Made by a program: the position numbers and the translations under genes
The notes under the pieces: model-generated
Database searches by the model: none
The model's input: the letters and a program-made list of their open reading frames with translations, nothing else
What the model was told of the DNA's origin: nothing
Shown here: piece by piece, positions 20,404-28,131 of the stretch
Layout of the letters: each line of letters opens with the position of its first letter
Numbering within the stretch: position 1 is the first letter of the stretch
DNA from: an uncultured Chloroflexota bacterium
GTDB lineage: Bacteria > Chloroflexota > Chloroflexia > Chloroflexales > Chloroflexaceae
Assembly (NCBI GenBank): GCA_937120965.1
Contig: CAKZKA010000069.1
Span: forward strand, 1 to 33,699
Reading direction: 5' to 3'
Length of the DNA: 33,699 bases

Positions 20404-22593
20404 ATGAATATCACGCGACGACGCTGGGTTTCCAGCCTTCCACGTCTCCGGCCCCTCCAGCCGGTTGAAGCGTTCTCCCGTCGGTTGCGTCTGATTATGA
20501 CCCTTGAGGGTCTGCTGTTGTTCGTTGGGATCTGGGCGGCGTTGACGCTCAGCCTCCCCGGCGAGTACGGGCGTCTTGAAGTGGGCCAGCCCAGCCCGAT
20601 GAGCATCTGGGCGCCTAAAGAAGTAACCTATGTCAGTGAGGTGCGCACCGGCGAACGCCAGGCGCAGGCCGAGAACAATCCCGATAACCTGGTGTACGTC
20701 TTCGATCCGCTGATCCCGGTGCAGCAACGCCTGAATCTCAGCGCCTTGCTCGAGACGATCACCAGTGTGCGTGACGATCCCTCGCTCCTGCGCACCGATC
20801 AACTGGCCCGATTGGTGGCTCTGCCCAATGCCGCCCTGCAGATCTCGGAGAGCCAGGCCGAGCAGATCCTCGCCCTGAGCGATACCCGCTGGGAACAGTT
20901 GCGCCGGCAGACGCTGGCCCTCTACGACCGGGCGATCGAACGCTACGACTACGCCGTAGACGAACGCGCCCTGACCCAGTTGCGCGAGCGCTGGCTGGCC
21001 TACTGGCTCGCCACCACCGACCTGTCGTCGCCGGAGCGCGATCTGGCTCGCTTCTTTACCGAGGCCTTTCTGCGGGTCAACCGCACCCTTGATGAGGCGG
21101 CCACCGCCGAGCGGCGCCAGCGCGCCCGCGATAGCGTGCCGCCGCAGCAGGTGCGTGTGCTGGCCGGCGAGGCCATTGTGCGTGAGGGCGAGATCATCAC
21201 CCCGGAGATGATCGAGAAACTGCAACAGACCGGCGCGATGCCCGCGCCCCTGAGTTGGGCGGGCATTGCCGGACGGGGCCTGTTCGCCGCCTTGATGAGC
21301 GTGGGCTTCATGGCCTACGTGCTGAGCTTTGAAACCCCGCTGGGCCGGCGCCCACGCGCGTTGCTGGTGATGATCAGCCTGATCATCTTCACACTGATTA
21401 CCGCGCGACTGGTGCTTCCGGCGATTGGCGATTGGCCCTTCTTCTTCCCCCTGGCGGCGGTGGCGATCACCCTGACGGTCGTCTTCAACGGGCGCGTCAG
21501 CCTGAGCGCCGCCATGCTGATGAGCGCCACCATCGGGGTGATGGAACATAACGCCCTGGGGCTGACGCTCACGCTGTTTTCCAGTTGCGTGGCCGCTGTG
21601 CTGATGACCCACGATGCCGAGCGCCTGCGCTCCTTCTTGCTGGCCGGGATCAGTGTCGCCGTAGTGGTGCTGGTAGCCGAACTGGCCTTCTGGCTGATCA
21701 GCCAGCCGGCACTATCCGCCAGGGGCCTGATGACCCACCTGACGCCGGTCGCCCTCTTCTCCGGTATGAACGGCGCCCTTTCGGCGATCCTCGCCATTGG
21801 CGTCTTTAACGTGGTGAGCCGCGCTGCCGGTCAGGTGACGCCCCTGCAACTGATGGAGCTGGCCCACCCCGCCCGTCCTCTGCTGCGCAAGCTGATCCGC
21901 GAGGCTCCGGGTACGTACTACCACAGTGTCGCCGTGGGCAACCTGGCCGAAGCTGCCGCCGAGGCGGTGGGCGCCGATGCACTGCTGCTACGGGTTGCCG
22001 CGTACTACCACGATATCGGAAAAACCATCCGGCCCTATTTCTTCACCGATAACCAGATGGGCCGCGAGAACGTTCATAATGACCTTGACCCCACCACCAG
22101 CGCCCAGATCATCATTGACCACGTGCGCGAAGGCATTAAAATGGCCCGCAGCGCGGGCCTGCCCGAACAGATCGTGGAGTTCATCGCCACCCACCACGGC
22201 ACCGGCCTGATTCGCCAGTTCTACCAGCAGGCCCTACAACAGCAGGACAGCGTCCGCGAGGCCGATTTCCGCTACCCCGGGCCACGCCCACAGACCCGCG
22301 AGCAGGCTATTTTGATGCTCGCCGACTCGGTGGAGGCAACGGTGCGCTCGAAGGCCCAGAATGGGAAACTGATTGCGGCCAACGGGAACGGCGGCCACAA
22401 CGGCGCCCCTGCCGGCGTGCAGGTGCTCGATGACCTGGTGCAGTCGATCATCGAGGCCCGCGTGCGCGAGGGTGAACTCAACGACGCGCCCCTCACTATG
22501 CGTGAATTGACCCAGATCAAGCAGGCCTTCGTGAATAGCCTGCAATCCATCTACCATCCACGGGTGGACTACGCGCCGCAACTGGTCAGGTAG
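20404..22593 (+). CDS. 7TM-HD receptor/HD phosphohydrolase (PgpH-like)
   Basis: 729 residues. An N-terminal membrane anchor (about 30-52), a large extracytoplasmic 7TMR-HDED-type domain (about 55-275), seven hydrophobic segments (about 285-480) and a cytoplasmic HD domain. HD landmarks are YYHSVAVGNLAEAAAEAVGA, AYYHDIGK (His-Asp near 536) and THHGTGL. This is the PgpH architecture, and PgpH hydrolyses cyclic-di-AMP to pApA; the same activity is likely but not proven here. A Gly/Asn-rich insert (ANGNGGHNGAPAG) sits in the C-terminal part. The gene overlaps tsaD tail-to-tail by 8 bp. In many bacteria the neighbour is ybeY/phoH; that context is absent here. Confidence 0.9.
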   Translation: MNITRRRWVSSLPRLRPLQPVEAFSRRLRLIMTLEGLLLFVGIWAALTLSLPGEYGRLEVGQPSPMSIWAPKEVTYVSEVRTGERQAQAENNPDNLVYVFDPLIPVQQRLNLSALLETITSVRDDPSLLRTDQLARLVALPNAALQISESQAEQILALSDTRWEQLRRQTLALYDRAIERYDYAVDERALTQLRERWLAYWLATTDLSSPERDLARFFTEAFLRVNRTLDEAATAERRQRARDSVPPQQVRVLAGEAIVREGEIITPEMIEKLQQTGAMPAPLSWAGIAGRGLFAALMSVGFMAYVLSFETPLGRRPRALLVMISLIIFTLITARLVLPAIGDWPFFFPLAAVAITLTVVFNGRVSLSAAMLMSATIGVMEHNALGLTLTLFSSCVAAVLMTHDAERLRSFLLAGISVAVVVLVAELAFWLISQPALSARGLMTHLTPVALFSGMNGALSAILAIGVFNVVSRAAGQVTPLQLMELAHPARPLLRKLIREAPGTYYHSVAVGNLAEAAAEAVGADALLLRVAAYYHDIGKTIRPYFFTDNQMGRENVHNDLDPTTSAQIIIDHVREGIKMARSAGLPEQIVEFIATHHGTGLIRQFYQQALQQQDSVREADFRYPGPRPQTREQAILMLADSVEATVRSKAQNGKLIAANGNGGHNGAPAGVQVLDDLVQSIIEARVREGELNDAPLTMRELTQIKQAFVNSLQSIYHPRVDYAPQLVR

Positions 22594-23647
22594 CTCCGAG
22601 ACGCAGTCCGGGGATGACATCGAGATCCCAGTCGCTCTGCACCCCGGCGGCAAAGCGGTAGAACGCGGCGCCGGCGACCATCGCCGCGTTGTCGGTGCAG
22701 AGCGCCAGGGGCGGGTAACGAACCGGGACGGGCGCGCGGCGCGCCAGTTCCTCGCGCAGGCGCAGGTTAGCTGCAACGCCTCCCGCCAGCAGGATCTCGG
22801 CGGCGCCGTAACGCCGGGCCGCATCTACCGTCTTGGTGACCAGCACATCCACCACCGACTCCTGAAAGGCCCAGGCCATCTGGCGCACGAACTGCGGGTC
22901 GAGCGCGGGGGCGGGGGCGGCCCCCGGCGCGCGCGGAAGTCGAGCCTCCCGCGCTTGCCGCTCCTGCACCCGATGCAACACCGCCGTTTTCAGGCCACTG
23001 AAGGAGAAGTCGAAGCTGTCGCGCAACCAGGCGCGGGGCAGCGCGGGCGCGCCGGTCACCCCCGCAGCCGCCTGCTGGATAGCCGGCCCGCCCGGGTACC
23101 CCAGACCCAGAATGCGCGCCACCTTGTCAAAGGCCTCGCCCACGGCATCGTCGCGGGTCTGCCCGAGCAAGGTGTAATCGCCGTGGTCGCGCAGCAGGGC
23201 CAGCAACGTATGGCCGCCCGACACCACCAGGGCGACGATGGGGAACTCTGGCGGGGTCGTATCGAGCCAGTTGGCGTAGATGTGCGCCTCGAGGTGGTTC
23301 ACGCCAACGAAGGGCAGGCCCCGCTGCCAGGCGATGGCCTTGGCCGCATTCAGACCGGTGAGGAGCGCCCCGCTCAGGCCCGGACCGTGGGTGGCGGCCA
23401 CAGCGTGCACGCCGCCCCAGCCCCCCGGAAGCGCCTGCAGGGCGGCCTCAACCACCGGTACCAGGGTGCGAATGTGCTGGCGCGAGGCCACCTCCGGCAC
23501 GACGCCGCCGTAGCGCTGGTGCATGTCCATCTGCGAGGCGACGATGTTGGCGATGACCTCGCGGCCGCCGCGCACCACCGCCGCCGCTGTCTCATCGCAC
23601 GAGGTTTCCAGGGCTAGAATGGTAAAGGTAGCGGGAAGTTCATTCAT
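22586..23647 (-). CDS. tsaD: tRNA t6A synthesis protein TsaD
   Basis: 353 residues, the usual length. It starts ILALETSCDETAAAVV, and the metal ligands are in VNHLEAHIYANW (HxxxH). SGGHTLL, GEAFDKVARILGLGYPGGP, FSFSGLKTAVLH and AGGVAANLRLREEL complete the ASKHA-fold pattern. TsaD transfers threonylcarbamoyl from the TsaC product to A37 of ANN-decoding tRNAs, in complex with TsaB and TsaE (not in this window). A Pro/Ala-rich insert (RLPRAPGAAPAPALDP) near 245-260 is low complexity. It follows cobS on the minus strand with a 93-bp gap and ends inside the last codons of the HD gene on the other strand. Confidence 0.95.
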   Translation of the reverse strand: MNELPATFTILALETSCDETAAAVVRGGREVIANIVASQMDMHQRYGGVVPEVASRQHIRTLVPVVEAALQALPGGWGGVHAVAATHGPGLSGALLTGLNAAKAIAWQRGLPFVGVNHLEAHIYANWLDTTPPEFPIVALVVSGGHTLLALLRDHGDYTLLGQTRDDAVGEAFDKVARILGLGYPGGPAIQQAAAGVTGAPALPRAWLRDSFDFSFSGLKTAVLHRVQERQAREARLPRAPGAAPAPALDPQFVRQMAWAFQESVVDVLVTKTVDAARRYGAAEILLAGGVAANLRLREELARRAPVPVRYPPLALCTDNAAMVAGAAFYRFAAGVQSDWDLDVIPGLRLGAT

Positions 23648-23702
23648 TGGACACCTATGCGGCTACGCCGCACAACGCTCAGATGCACCATCAGGTGTTT
23701 TT

Positions 23703-23731
23703 GGGAGGGCCGCGTCGGCCCGCACCCTCCC
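23703..23731. other. Nested hairpin between cobS and tsaD
   Basis: GGGAGGG (23703-23709) with CCCTCCC (23725-23731), and alternatively GGGCCG-CGT-CGGCCC (23707-23721). In the minus direction it is followed by A-rich, not T-rich, sequence, so it is not a standard terminator for cobS. The TTTTTGGGAGGGC pattern is like the GGGAGGG modules elsewhere. Confidence 0.4.
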
Positions 23732-23740
23732 CCATCGCGA

Positions 23741-24532
23741 CTATCCTCCGCCAAACGGTCTGGCAGTCAGCACTGCCAGGGCCACCACCTCGGCGATCTC
23801 ACACAGGGCGCCGTAGGTATCACCGGTCAACCCGCCGAGATCCCGCGTCCACCAGCCGGCAATCAGGTGCGCCGCCCCCCAGACGACCAGCAGTGCCACC
23901 AGACCGGTCGCGCCGGCCACCAGTCCCGCCAGCAGCACCGTTGTCGCCGTGGCGACCACCACATCGGCGCGTCGCACCTGATCGCGAAAAGTGCGCCCCA
24001 GGCCCCCCGCTGCTGCCGCCGGGAAGAAGAAGATCCCGTAGCAATCGGCCCAGCGCCCCAGCACCGGCGCCAGCAGCGCGGCCTGCCACCACGCTGCGCC
24101 GCTGCCCGTAAGCAGCGCCACCTTCAACGCCAGCACGGCGATCAGCGCCAGCGCGCCCATAGCGCCGATGCGGCTATCTTTCATTATCTCCAGTTTGCGC
24201 TCCGGTGAACGCCAGCTTAACACCGCGTCGAAGGTGTCACTCAGACCATCGAGGTGCAGCCCCCCCGTGATCACACCCCAGCTCACCACGATCAGCGTCG
24301 CCACTACCAGTTCGCTCCAGAACCAGCCGGCGATCCAGCCGATCAGCGCAAGCAAGGCGCCAATCAGGAGCCCCGCAGCAGGGAACCAGGGAATGGCCAT
24401 AACCGCACTGCGCTCGTGCATCGGCGGCAGCCACGGCTGCGGAATGATCGTCAAAAAGCGGATGGCCTCGCCGAACCCCACTATCACTGACCAGGGGTTC
24501 CAGCGCCAGTTATGGTGCGGCTCGTGCTGCAT
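23741..24532 (-). CDS. cobS: Adenosylcobinamide-GDP ribazoletransferase (cobalamin synthase)
   Basis: 263-residue membrane enzyme joining adenosylcobinamide-GDP and alpha-ribazole (phosphate) in the last stage of cobalamin synthesis. Signatures are AIRFLTIIPQPW, GGLHLDGLSDTFDAVLSW, EIMKDSRIGAMGA and GGLTGDTYGALCEI. About six hydrophobic segments. A short His/Trp-rich N-terminus (MQHEPHHNWRWNPW) precedes the fold. It lies upstream of tsaD and downstream of a CobC-like phosphatase gene, on the same strand but separated from the latter by 440 bp of repeats. No cobalamin riboswitch was recognised upstream. Confidence 0.95.
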   Translation of the reverse strand: MQHEPHHNWRWNPWSVIVGFGEAIRFLTIIPQPWLPPMHERSAVMAIPWFPAAGLLIGALLALIGWIAGWFWSELVVATLIVVSWGVITGGLHLDGLSDTFDAVLSWRSPERKLEIMKDSRIGAMGALALIAVLALKVALLTGSGAAWWQAALLAPVLGRWADCYGIFFFPAAAAGGLGRTFRDQVRRADVVVATATTVLLAGLVAGATGLVALLVVWGAAHLIAGWWTRDLGGLTGDTYGALCEIAEVVALAVLTARPFGGG

Positions 24533-24584
24533 GTCCGGTCCTTTCGCGCCGGAGATTCCAACGACATCGGCGCCCGGGGCCTCC

Positions 24585-24956
24585 CGCGCTCTGAGGTGAA
24601 CATACGGGGAAACCGGGTTTCCCCAACCCCCTCCCTGCGGGGAGGCGCCCGGTTCCCTCCCCCAGCGGGGGAGGGCCAGGGAGGGGGCGGCCCTCCCAGA
24701 GATACCCCATGTTCATCGCGGCGTTGTGCGCCATGCGCATGACCGTCTGAGGTGAAAATAGCCCGCCAGCGGGGAGGGTTTGGGAGGGCTTCGCCCTCCC
24801 AAGAACAATAATATGTTCATTCTGGCGTTGTGCGCCATGCGCATGGCCGTCTAACGTGAGCACATAGGGAAACCGGGTTTCCCCAACCCCTGCCTGTGGG
24901 GAAGGTTTGAGGCGCGACAACCTGCACTCCGAAATCTACCATCTACAATGGTATTG
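24585..24956. repeat. Mosaic repeat block between the phosphatase and cobS
   Basis: Two 19-bp palindromes (24606-24624; 24866-24884, first base A), two copies of the module ATGTTCAT...GCGTTGTGCGCCATGCGCATG (from 24710 and 24812), GGGAGGG...CCCTCCC hairpins and a family E copy (24912-24956). Positions 24772-24885 are a direct repeat of 25730-25843. It accounts for nearly all of the 440-bp gap 24533-24972. Confidence 0.9.
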
Positions 24957-24972
24957 TTGTGCTCTCCTGGCA

Positions 24973-25593
24973 TTATGAACCCCTGGCGATGCGCGGCACC
25001 TCATTGACCATGCGCACAATCGGTCCAGAGGCATACACATCAATCGCCGTGATGCTACCCAGGTCAATGCGCCAGTGCCAGTGCGCCGCAGGCGAGAGGC
25101 CGAAACAGGCGCAGAGCACGAGCTGGATTGGTGTAGCGTGCGTCACCACCAGCACGCGCCCTCCCCGGTGCTCCTCCAGCAGGCGACGCCAGGCTGCCGA
25201 GACGCGCGCGTGCACCTCGGCCAGGCTCTCGCCGCCCTGGGGGCGCCCGTCCAGACCATCGGCCCAGCGCGCCCGGGCCTCGTCGGGGAAACGCGCCAGC
25301 ACTTCGCGGTACGTCAGGCCCTCCCAACGGCCCTGGTGGGCCTCAGCCCACTGCGCGTCCAGGCGCGCCTCCACCCCGGCTCGACCCGCCAGGATGGCCT
25401 CTGCGGCCAGACGGGTGCGCTCGGTCGGGCTGACCAGGGCGACCCCGAACGGCACCGGGCGCAGCCGGGCCGCCAGCGCCTCGACCTGCAAGCGCCCGTA
25501 ACCGGTGAGCGGGCTGTCGCCGAGGCCCTGGTATCGCTGCTCCAGATTGAAGCGGGTCTGACCGTGACGAACGAGCCAGACACTGGTTCGCAT
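24973..25593 (-). CDS. Histidine phosphatase, CobC-like (alpha-ribazole phosphatase candidate)
   Basis: 206 residues of the phosphoglycerate-mutase superfamily. The catalytic signature is VWLVRHGQTRFN (RHG near residue 9), with ERTRLAAEA, the acid/base region EAHQGRWEGLTYREV and the second His in VVTHATPIQLVL. Its position next to cobS suggests removal of the phosphate from alpha-ribazole-5'-phosphate or adenosylcobalamin phosphate (CobC role). Other small-molecule phosphatase roles cannot be excluded. The ATG at 25593 is preceded by AGGAGG. The AGGAGG abuts the flanking repeat, and near-identical 114-bp direct repeats bracket the gene. Confidence 0.85.
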   Translation of the reverse strand: MRTSVWLVRHGQTRFNLEQRYQGLGDSPLTGYGRLQVEALAARLRPVPFGVALVSPTERTRLAAEAILAGRAGVEARLDAQWAEAHQGRWEGLTYREVLARFPDEARARWADGLDGRPQGGESLAEVHARVSAAWRRLLEEHRGGRVLVVTHATPIQLVLCACFGLSPAAHWHWRIDLGSITAIDVYASGPIVRMVNEVPRIARGS

Positions 25594-25600
25594 GCCGGTT

Positions 25601-25910
25601 TCCTCCTGAGGTGAAAATAGCCCCCCCGCCAGCGGGGAGGGTTTGGGAGGGCGCAGCCCTCCCAGCAAACAACCCGCCAGCGGGGAGGGTTTGGGAGGGC
25701 GCAGCCCTCCCGGGAAACAACCCGCCCGCGGGAGGGTTTGGGAGGGCTGCGCCCTCCCAAGAACAATAATATGTTCATTCTGGCGTTGTGCGCCATGCGC
25801 ATGGCCGTCTAACGTGAGCACATGGGGAAACCGGGTTTCCCCACACCCCCGACGGAGCGCCGGGCGACGCCAACAGCGGTTGGAGTTTGGGGAAACCCGG
25901 TTTCCCCGCT
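25601..25910. repeat. Mosaic repeat block upstream of the CobC-like gene
   Basis: Three tandem 48-bp units start at 25625, 25673 and 25721 (CCCGCCAGCGGGGAGGGTTT, then a GGGAGGGCGCAGCCCTCCC hairpin and AAACAA). Then comes the ATGTTCATTCTGGCG module and two 19-bp palindromes (25824-25842 and 25889-25907). The block lies just 5' of the phosphatase Shine-Dalgarno and ends at the stop codon of the upstream epimerase gene. Confidence 0.9.
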
Positions 25911-25912
25911 GT

Positions 25913-26863
25913 TCACATGAGCTTCACCTCAAGCCCGAGGGCTGCCGGCAAGCCCTCACGGTACGACGGGTAGCGCAACTGCACCCCCAGCTCCTCGCGC
26001 ATGCGCCGGTTCGCCATACGGTGCGATACCAGAGCCATCGCCACAAGATCCACCGGCAGAGGATTGGGGCGGCCACGGAGGCGCCCCATCAATCCGAACA
26101 GCCGAACCAGAACGTGGCCGGCCAGCGGATGCAAGGCGGGCGGAGGCGGTGCGCCGAGGAGATCCGCCAGGTAGCCATAGAACTCGCGAATGGGCGCAGG
26201 TTCATCGTCGGCCAGATTATAGATCCGGCCTGCCTGTCCCCGTTCCGGGAGGGCCAGCAAGGCCGTGGTCAGATCATCGAGGTGGATGTTGGAGGCGTAC
26301 CCCTTCCCGCCGCCGATGAGCGGGAAGCGCCCCTGCCGCACCTGCGCGATCATCAGCGCCGGGCTATCCGGGCCATACACCGCGGCAATGCGGGCGATCT
26401 GCGTTGGCGTGCCATCGCGACGGTACGCCTCGAGCAGCACCAGCTCGGCCTCGGCTTTGGCCCGGGCGTAATGAAAGGCCGGCGCGGGCGGCGTCTCCTC
26501 GGTGAGCCAGCCCGAACCGCTGGGGTAGAGCGCTCCGCTACTGGCGAAGACCAGCGCCCGCAGTCGCCGGTCAGCACAGGCCGCAGACAGGGCCCGCGCC
26601 GCGCCGACGTTGGAACGCATGATCACCGCCGGGCTGCCCAGGGCCGACCCGGCGAGATGGTACACCACCTCCACCCCCGCCAGGGCTGACGCCAGCGCCG
26701 AGGCGTCGCCGGCGTCGGCAACCAGCAGCTCGATGCCAGGCCCCACCAGCGCCTCCAGCGCGGCGCCATCGCGGTCGAGCGCGCGCACCGTCTCCCCGCG
26801 GGCGCGCAAGGCCTGCACGAGGCGCCGTCCAGTGTAGCCGCCTGCTCCGGTGATCAGGATCAC
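25913..26863 (-). CDS. NAD-dependent epimerase/dehydratase family protein
   Basis: 316 residues from a GTG start at 26861-26863, with GGAG nine bases upstream. An in-frame ATG at 26923 is rejected because the added residues come from a repeat. ILITGAGGYTGRRLV is the Rossmann motif (about 3-17). FASSGALYPSGSG and a YARAK triad (Tyr-x-x-x-Lys) follow, then IARIAAVYGPDSP and IHLDDL. It is an extended SDR of unknown substrate. Downstream (25913-25593) are repeats and the CobC-like gene; lysK lies upstream, 109 bp away. Its stop codon TGA falls in the GTGAACAG-type edge of a family A repeat. Confidence 0.85.
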   Translation of the reverse strand: MILITGAGGYTGRRLVQALRARGETVRALDRDGAALEALVGPGIELLVADAGDASALASALAGVEVVYHLAGSALGSPAVIMRSNVGAARALSAACADRRLRALVFASSGALYPSGSGWLTEETPPAPAFHYARAKAEAELVLLEAYRRDGTPTQIARIAAVYGPDSPALMIAQVRQGRFPLIGGGKGYASNIHLDDLTTALLALPERGQAGRIYNLADDEPAPIREFYGYLADLLGAPPPPALHPLAGHVLVRLFGLMGRLRGRPNPLPVDLVAMALVSHRMANRRMREELGVQLRYPSYREGLPAALGLEVKLM

Positions 26864-26892
26864 AAGTGTACGCTCCGTACAATCAACAGGAA

Positions 26893-26975
26893 GGTCGTCC
26901 CCGGGAGGGCGCAGCCCTTCCAAACTCTCCCCTCAGGGAGGGGCGTGGGGAAACCCGGTTTCCCCACCTGTTCAC
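26893..26975. repeat. Family A repeat between lysK and the epimerase gene
   Basis: A GGGAGGGCGCAGCCCTTCC hairpin module, a CCTCAGGGAGGGG motif and the 19-bp palindrome (26947-26965). The TTCACCTCAG edge at 26971-26980 overlaps the lysK stop codon (TGA at 26972-26974). Confidence 0.85.
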
Positions 26976-28036
26976 CTCAGCCCCGCCAGGACCTCGGTCA
27001 GCACCGCGATGGCCCGGCGGTACTCATCGAGATCCAGGTGCTCATCGGGCGTATGGTCCAGTCGCGAATCGCCGGGGCCGTAGGCGACGATGGGGCAGCC
27101 CCAGGCCGGGCCAACCACGTTCATATCGGCGGTGCCAGTTTTGTGGAGAAAGCCCGGCTGCCCCCCCTGGCCACGAATGGCGCGCACGAAGGCGCCGGCC
27201 AGTGGCGTCGTGCGCGGGCTGCGAAAGGCAGGGCACGCCCCCTCGAAGCGCAGGGTGGCCACGCCGGCCAGGGCGCCCAGCGTCTCGGCCAGGGCCGCCG
27301 GGTCCACCCCTTCGGGTAGCCGCAGGCCCACCGTGGCCTCGACCCAATCGCTGAGGCCGTCGCCACCGCTGGCCACACGTCGCAGCGAGGGGATCAACTG
27401 GTCGAAGAGCCGTTCGCGCCCGGCGTTGTAGGCGGCGCAGTGCGCCTCTACGGCCCGCCAGAAGGCTACCATAACCTCGGGCGCGGCGGGCAGCTCACCG
27501 GCGCTGTGGGCCGAAGGTTGCTCCAGCCGGTAGTGGACCAGCAGCCGTCCCTTATAGCCCAGGGTAACCCGATCCCAGCCGCTCGGCTCGCCAATCACGC
27601 AAAACGCGGGGGCATAGCGCTCACGGGCGTAGTGCGCGCCCCGGGAACTGGCCGCCTCCTCCTCGGTGGCGCCGATGACGGCAACGCGGCAGCCCAGACG
27701 TCCGGACAGTTCGGCGCGGCGCGTCGCGGCGATGAACGCAGCCAGCGGCCCCTTGGCGTCCACCGCGCCGCGCCCGTAGAGCCTGCCCGCCTCGATCCGC
27801 ACCGGGATGGCGCCAGGCACCGTGTCAATGTGCCCTAACAGCGCCACCAGCGGCCCCGTCGCGCCGGCCAGCCCCACCGCGTTGCCCGCCGCATCAACGA
27901 ACGCCTCCCAGCCGTAGGAGCGCATCTGCTCCACCAGAAAGCGGGCCGCCGCCTCCTCCTGCCCCGAGGGCGAAGGGATGCGCAGCAGTGTCTCCAGTAA
28001 ACCGATCTCGTCCAAATAGTGATGATTGTCGCGCAT
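26972..28036 (-). CDS. lysK: [LysW]-lysine/ornithine hydrolase
   Basis: 354 residues, M20 peptidase family. Key blocks are [36 protein letters not shown] (first metal ligands), [12 protein letters not shown] (catalytic Glu), [28 protein letters not shown] and a final [16 protein letters not shown]. The [15 protein letters not shown] block is typical of LysK, which frees lysine or ornithine from the carrier protein LysW in the AAA/LysW pathway. No other lysW-pathway gene is in the window, so the pathway would be dispersed. A generic deacetylase is the alternative. Its divergent neighbour is the etfD-like gene. Confidence 0.88.
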   Translation of the reverse strand: MRDNHHYLDEIGLLETLLRIPSPSGQEEAAARFLVEQMRSYGWEAFVDAAGNAVGLAGATGPLVALLGHIDTVPGAIPVRIEAGRLYGRGAVDAKGPLAAFIAATRRAELSGRLGCRVAVIGATEEEAASSRGAHYARERYAPAFCVIGEPSGWDRVTLGYKGRLLVHYRLEQPSAHSAGELPAAPEVMVAFWRAVEAHCAAYNAGRERLFDQLIPSLRRVASGGDGLSDWVEATVGLRLPEGVDPAALAETLGALAGVATLRFEGACPAFRSPRTTPLAGAFVRAIRGQGGQPGFLHKTGTADMNVVGPAWGCPIVAYGPGDSRLDHTPDEHLDLDEYRRAIAVLTEVLAGLR

Positions 28037-28055
28037 TTCGTTAACAAACCTCGCT

Positions 28056-28084
28056 TTGACGCTCTATGCACGAAATGCTATGAT
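28056..28084 (+). promoter_or_regulatory. Promoter of the EtfD-like gene
   Basis: TTGACG (28056-28061), 17 bp, TATGAT (28079-28084). The transcript start is predicted near 28091, about 40 bases before the ATG at 28132. Confidence 0.7.
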
Positions 28085-28131
28085 ACGCAAGAATTCCACG
28101 GCCCGAAGCTCTAGAAAGGTGCAGCGGCACC

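Noticed and set aside
24533-24600. Cobalamin riboswitch upstream of cobS
   Set aside because: No B12-box-like sequence or suitable leader structure is visible; the region is repeat DNA.
25625-25768. Tandem 48-bp units as a CRISPR array
   Set aside because: The whole unit repeats with no variable spacers, and there are no cas genes.
24973-25821. Longer start for the CobC-like protein at 25821
   Set aside because: The extra 76 residues are a translation of the tandem repeats; the RHG fold and AGGAGG support 25593.
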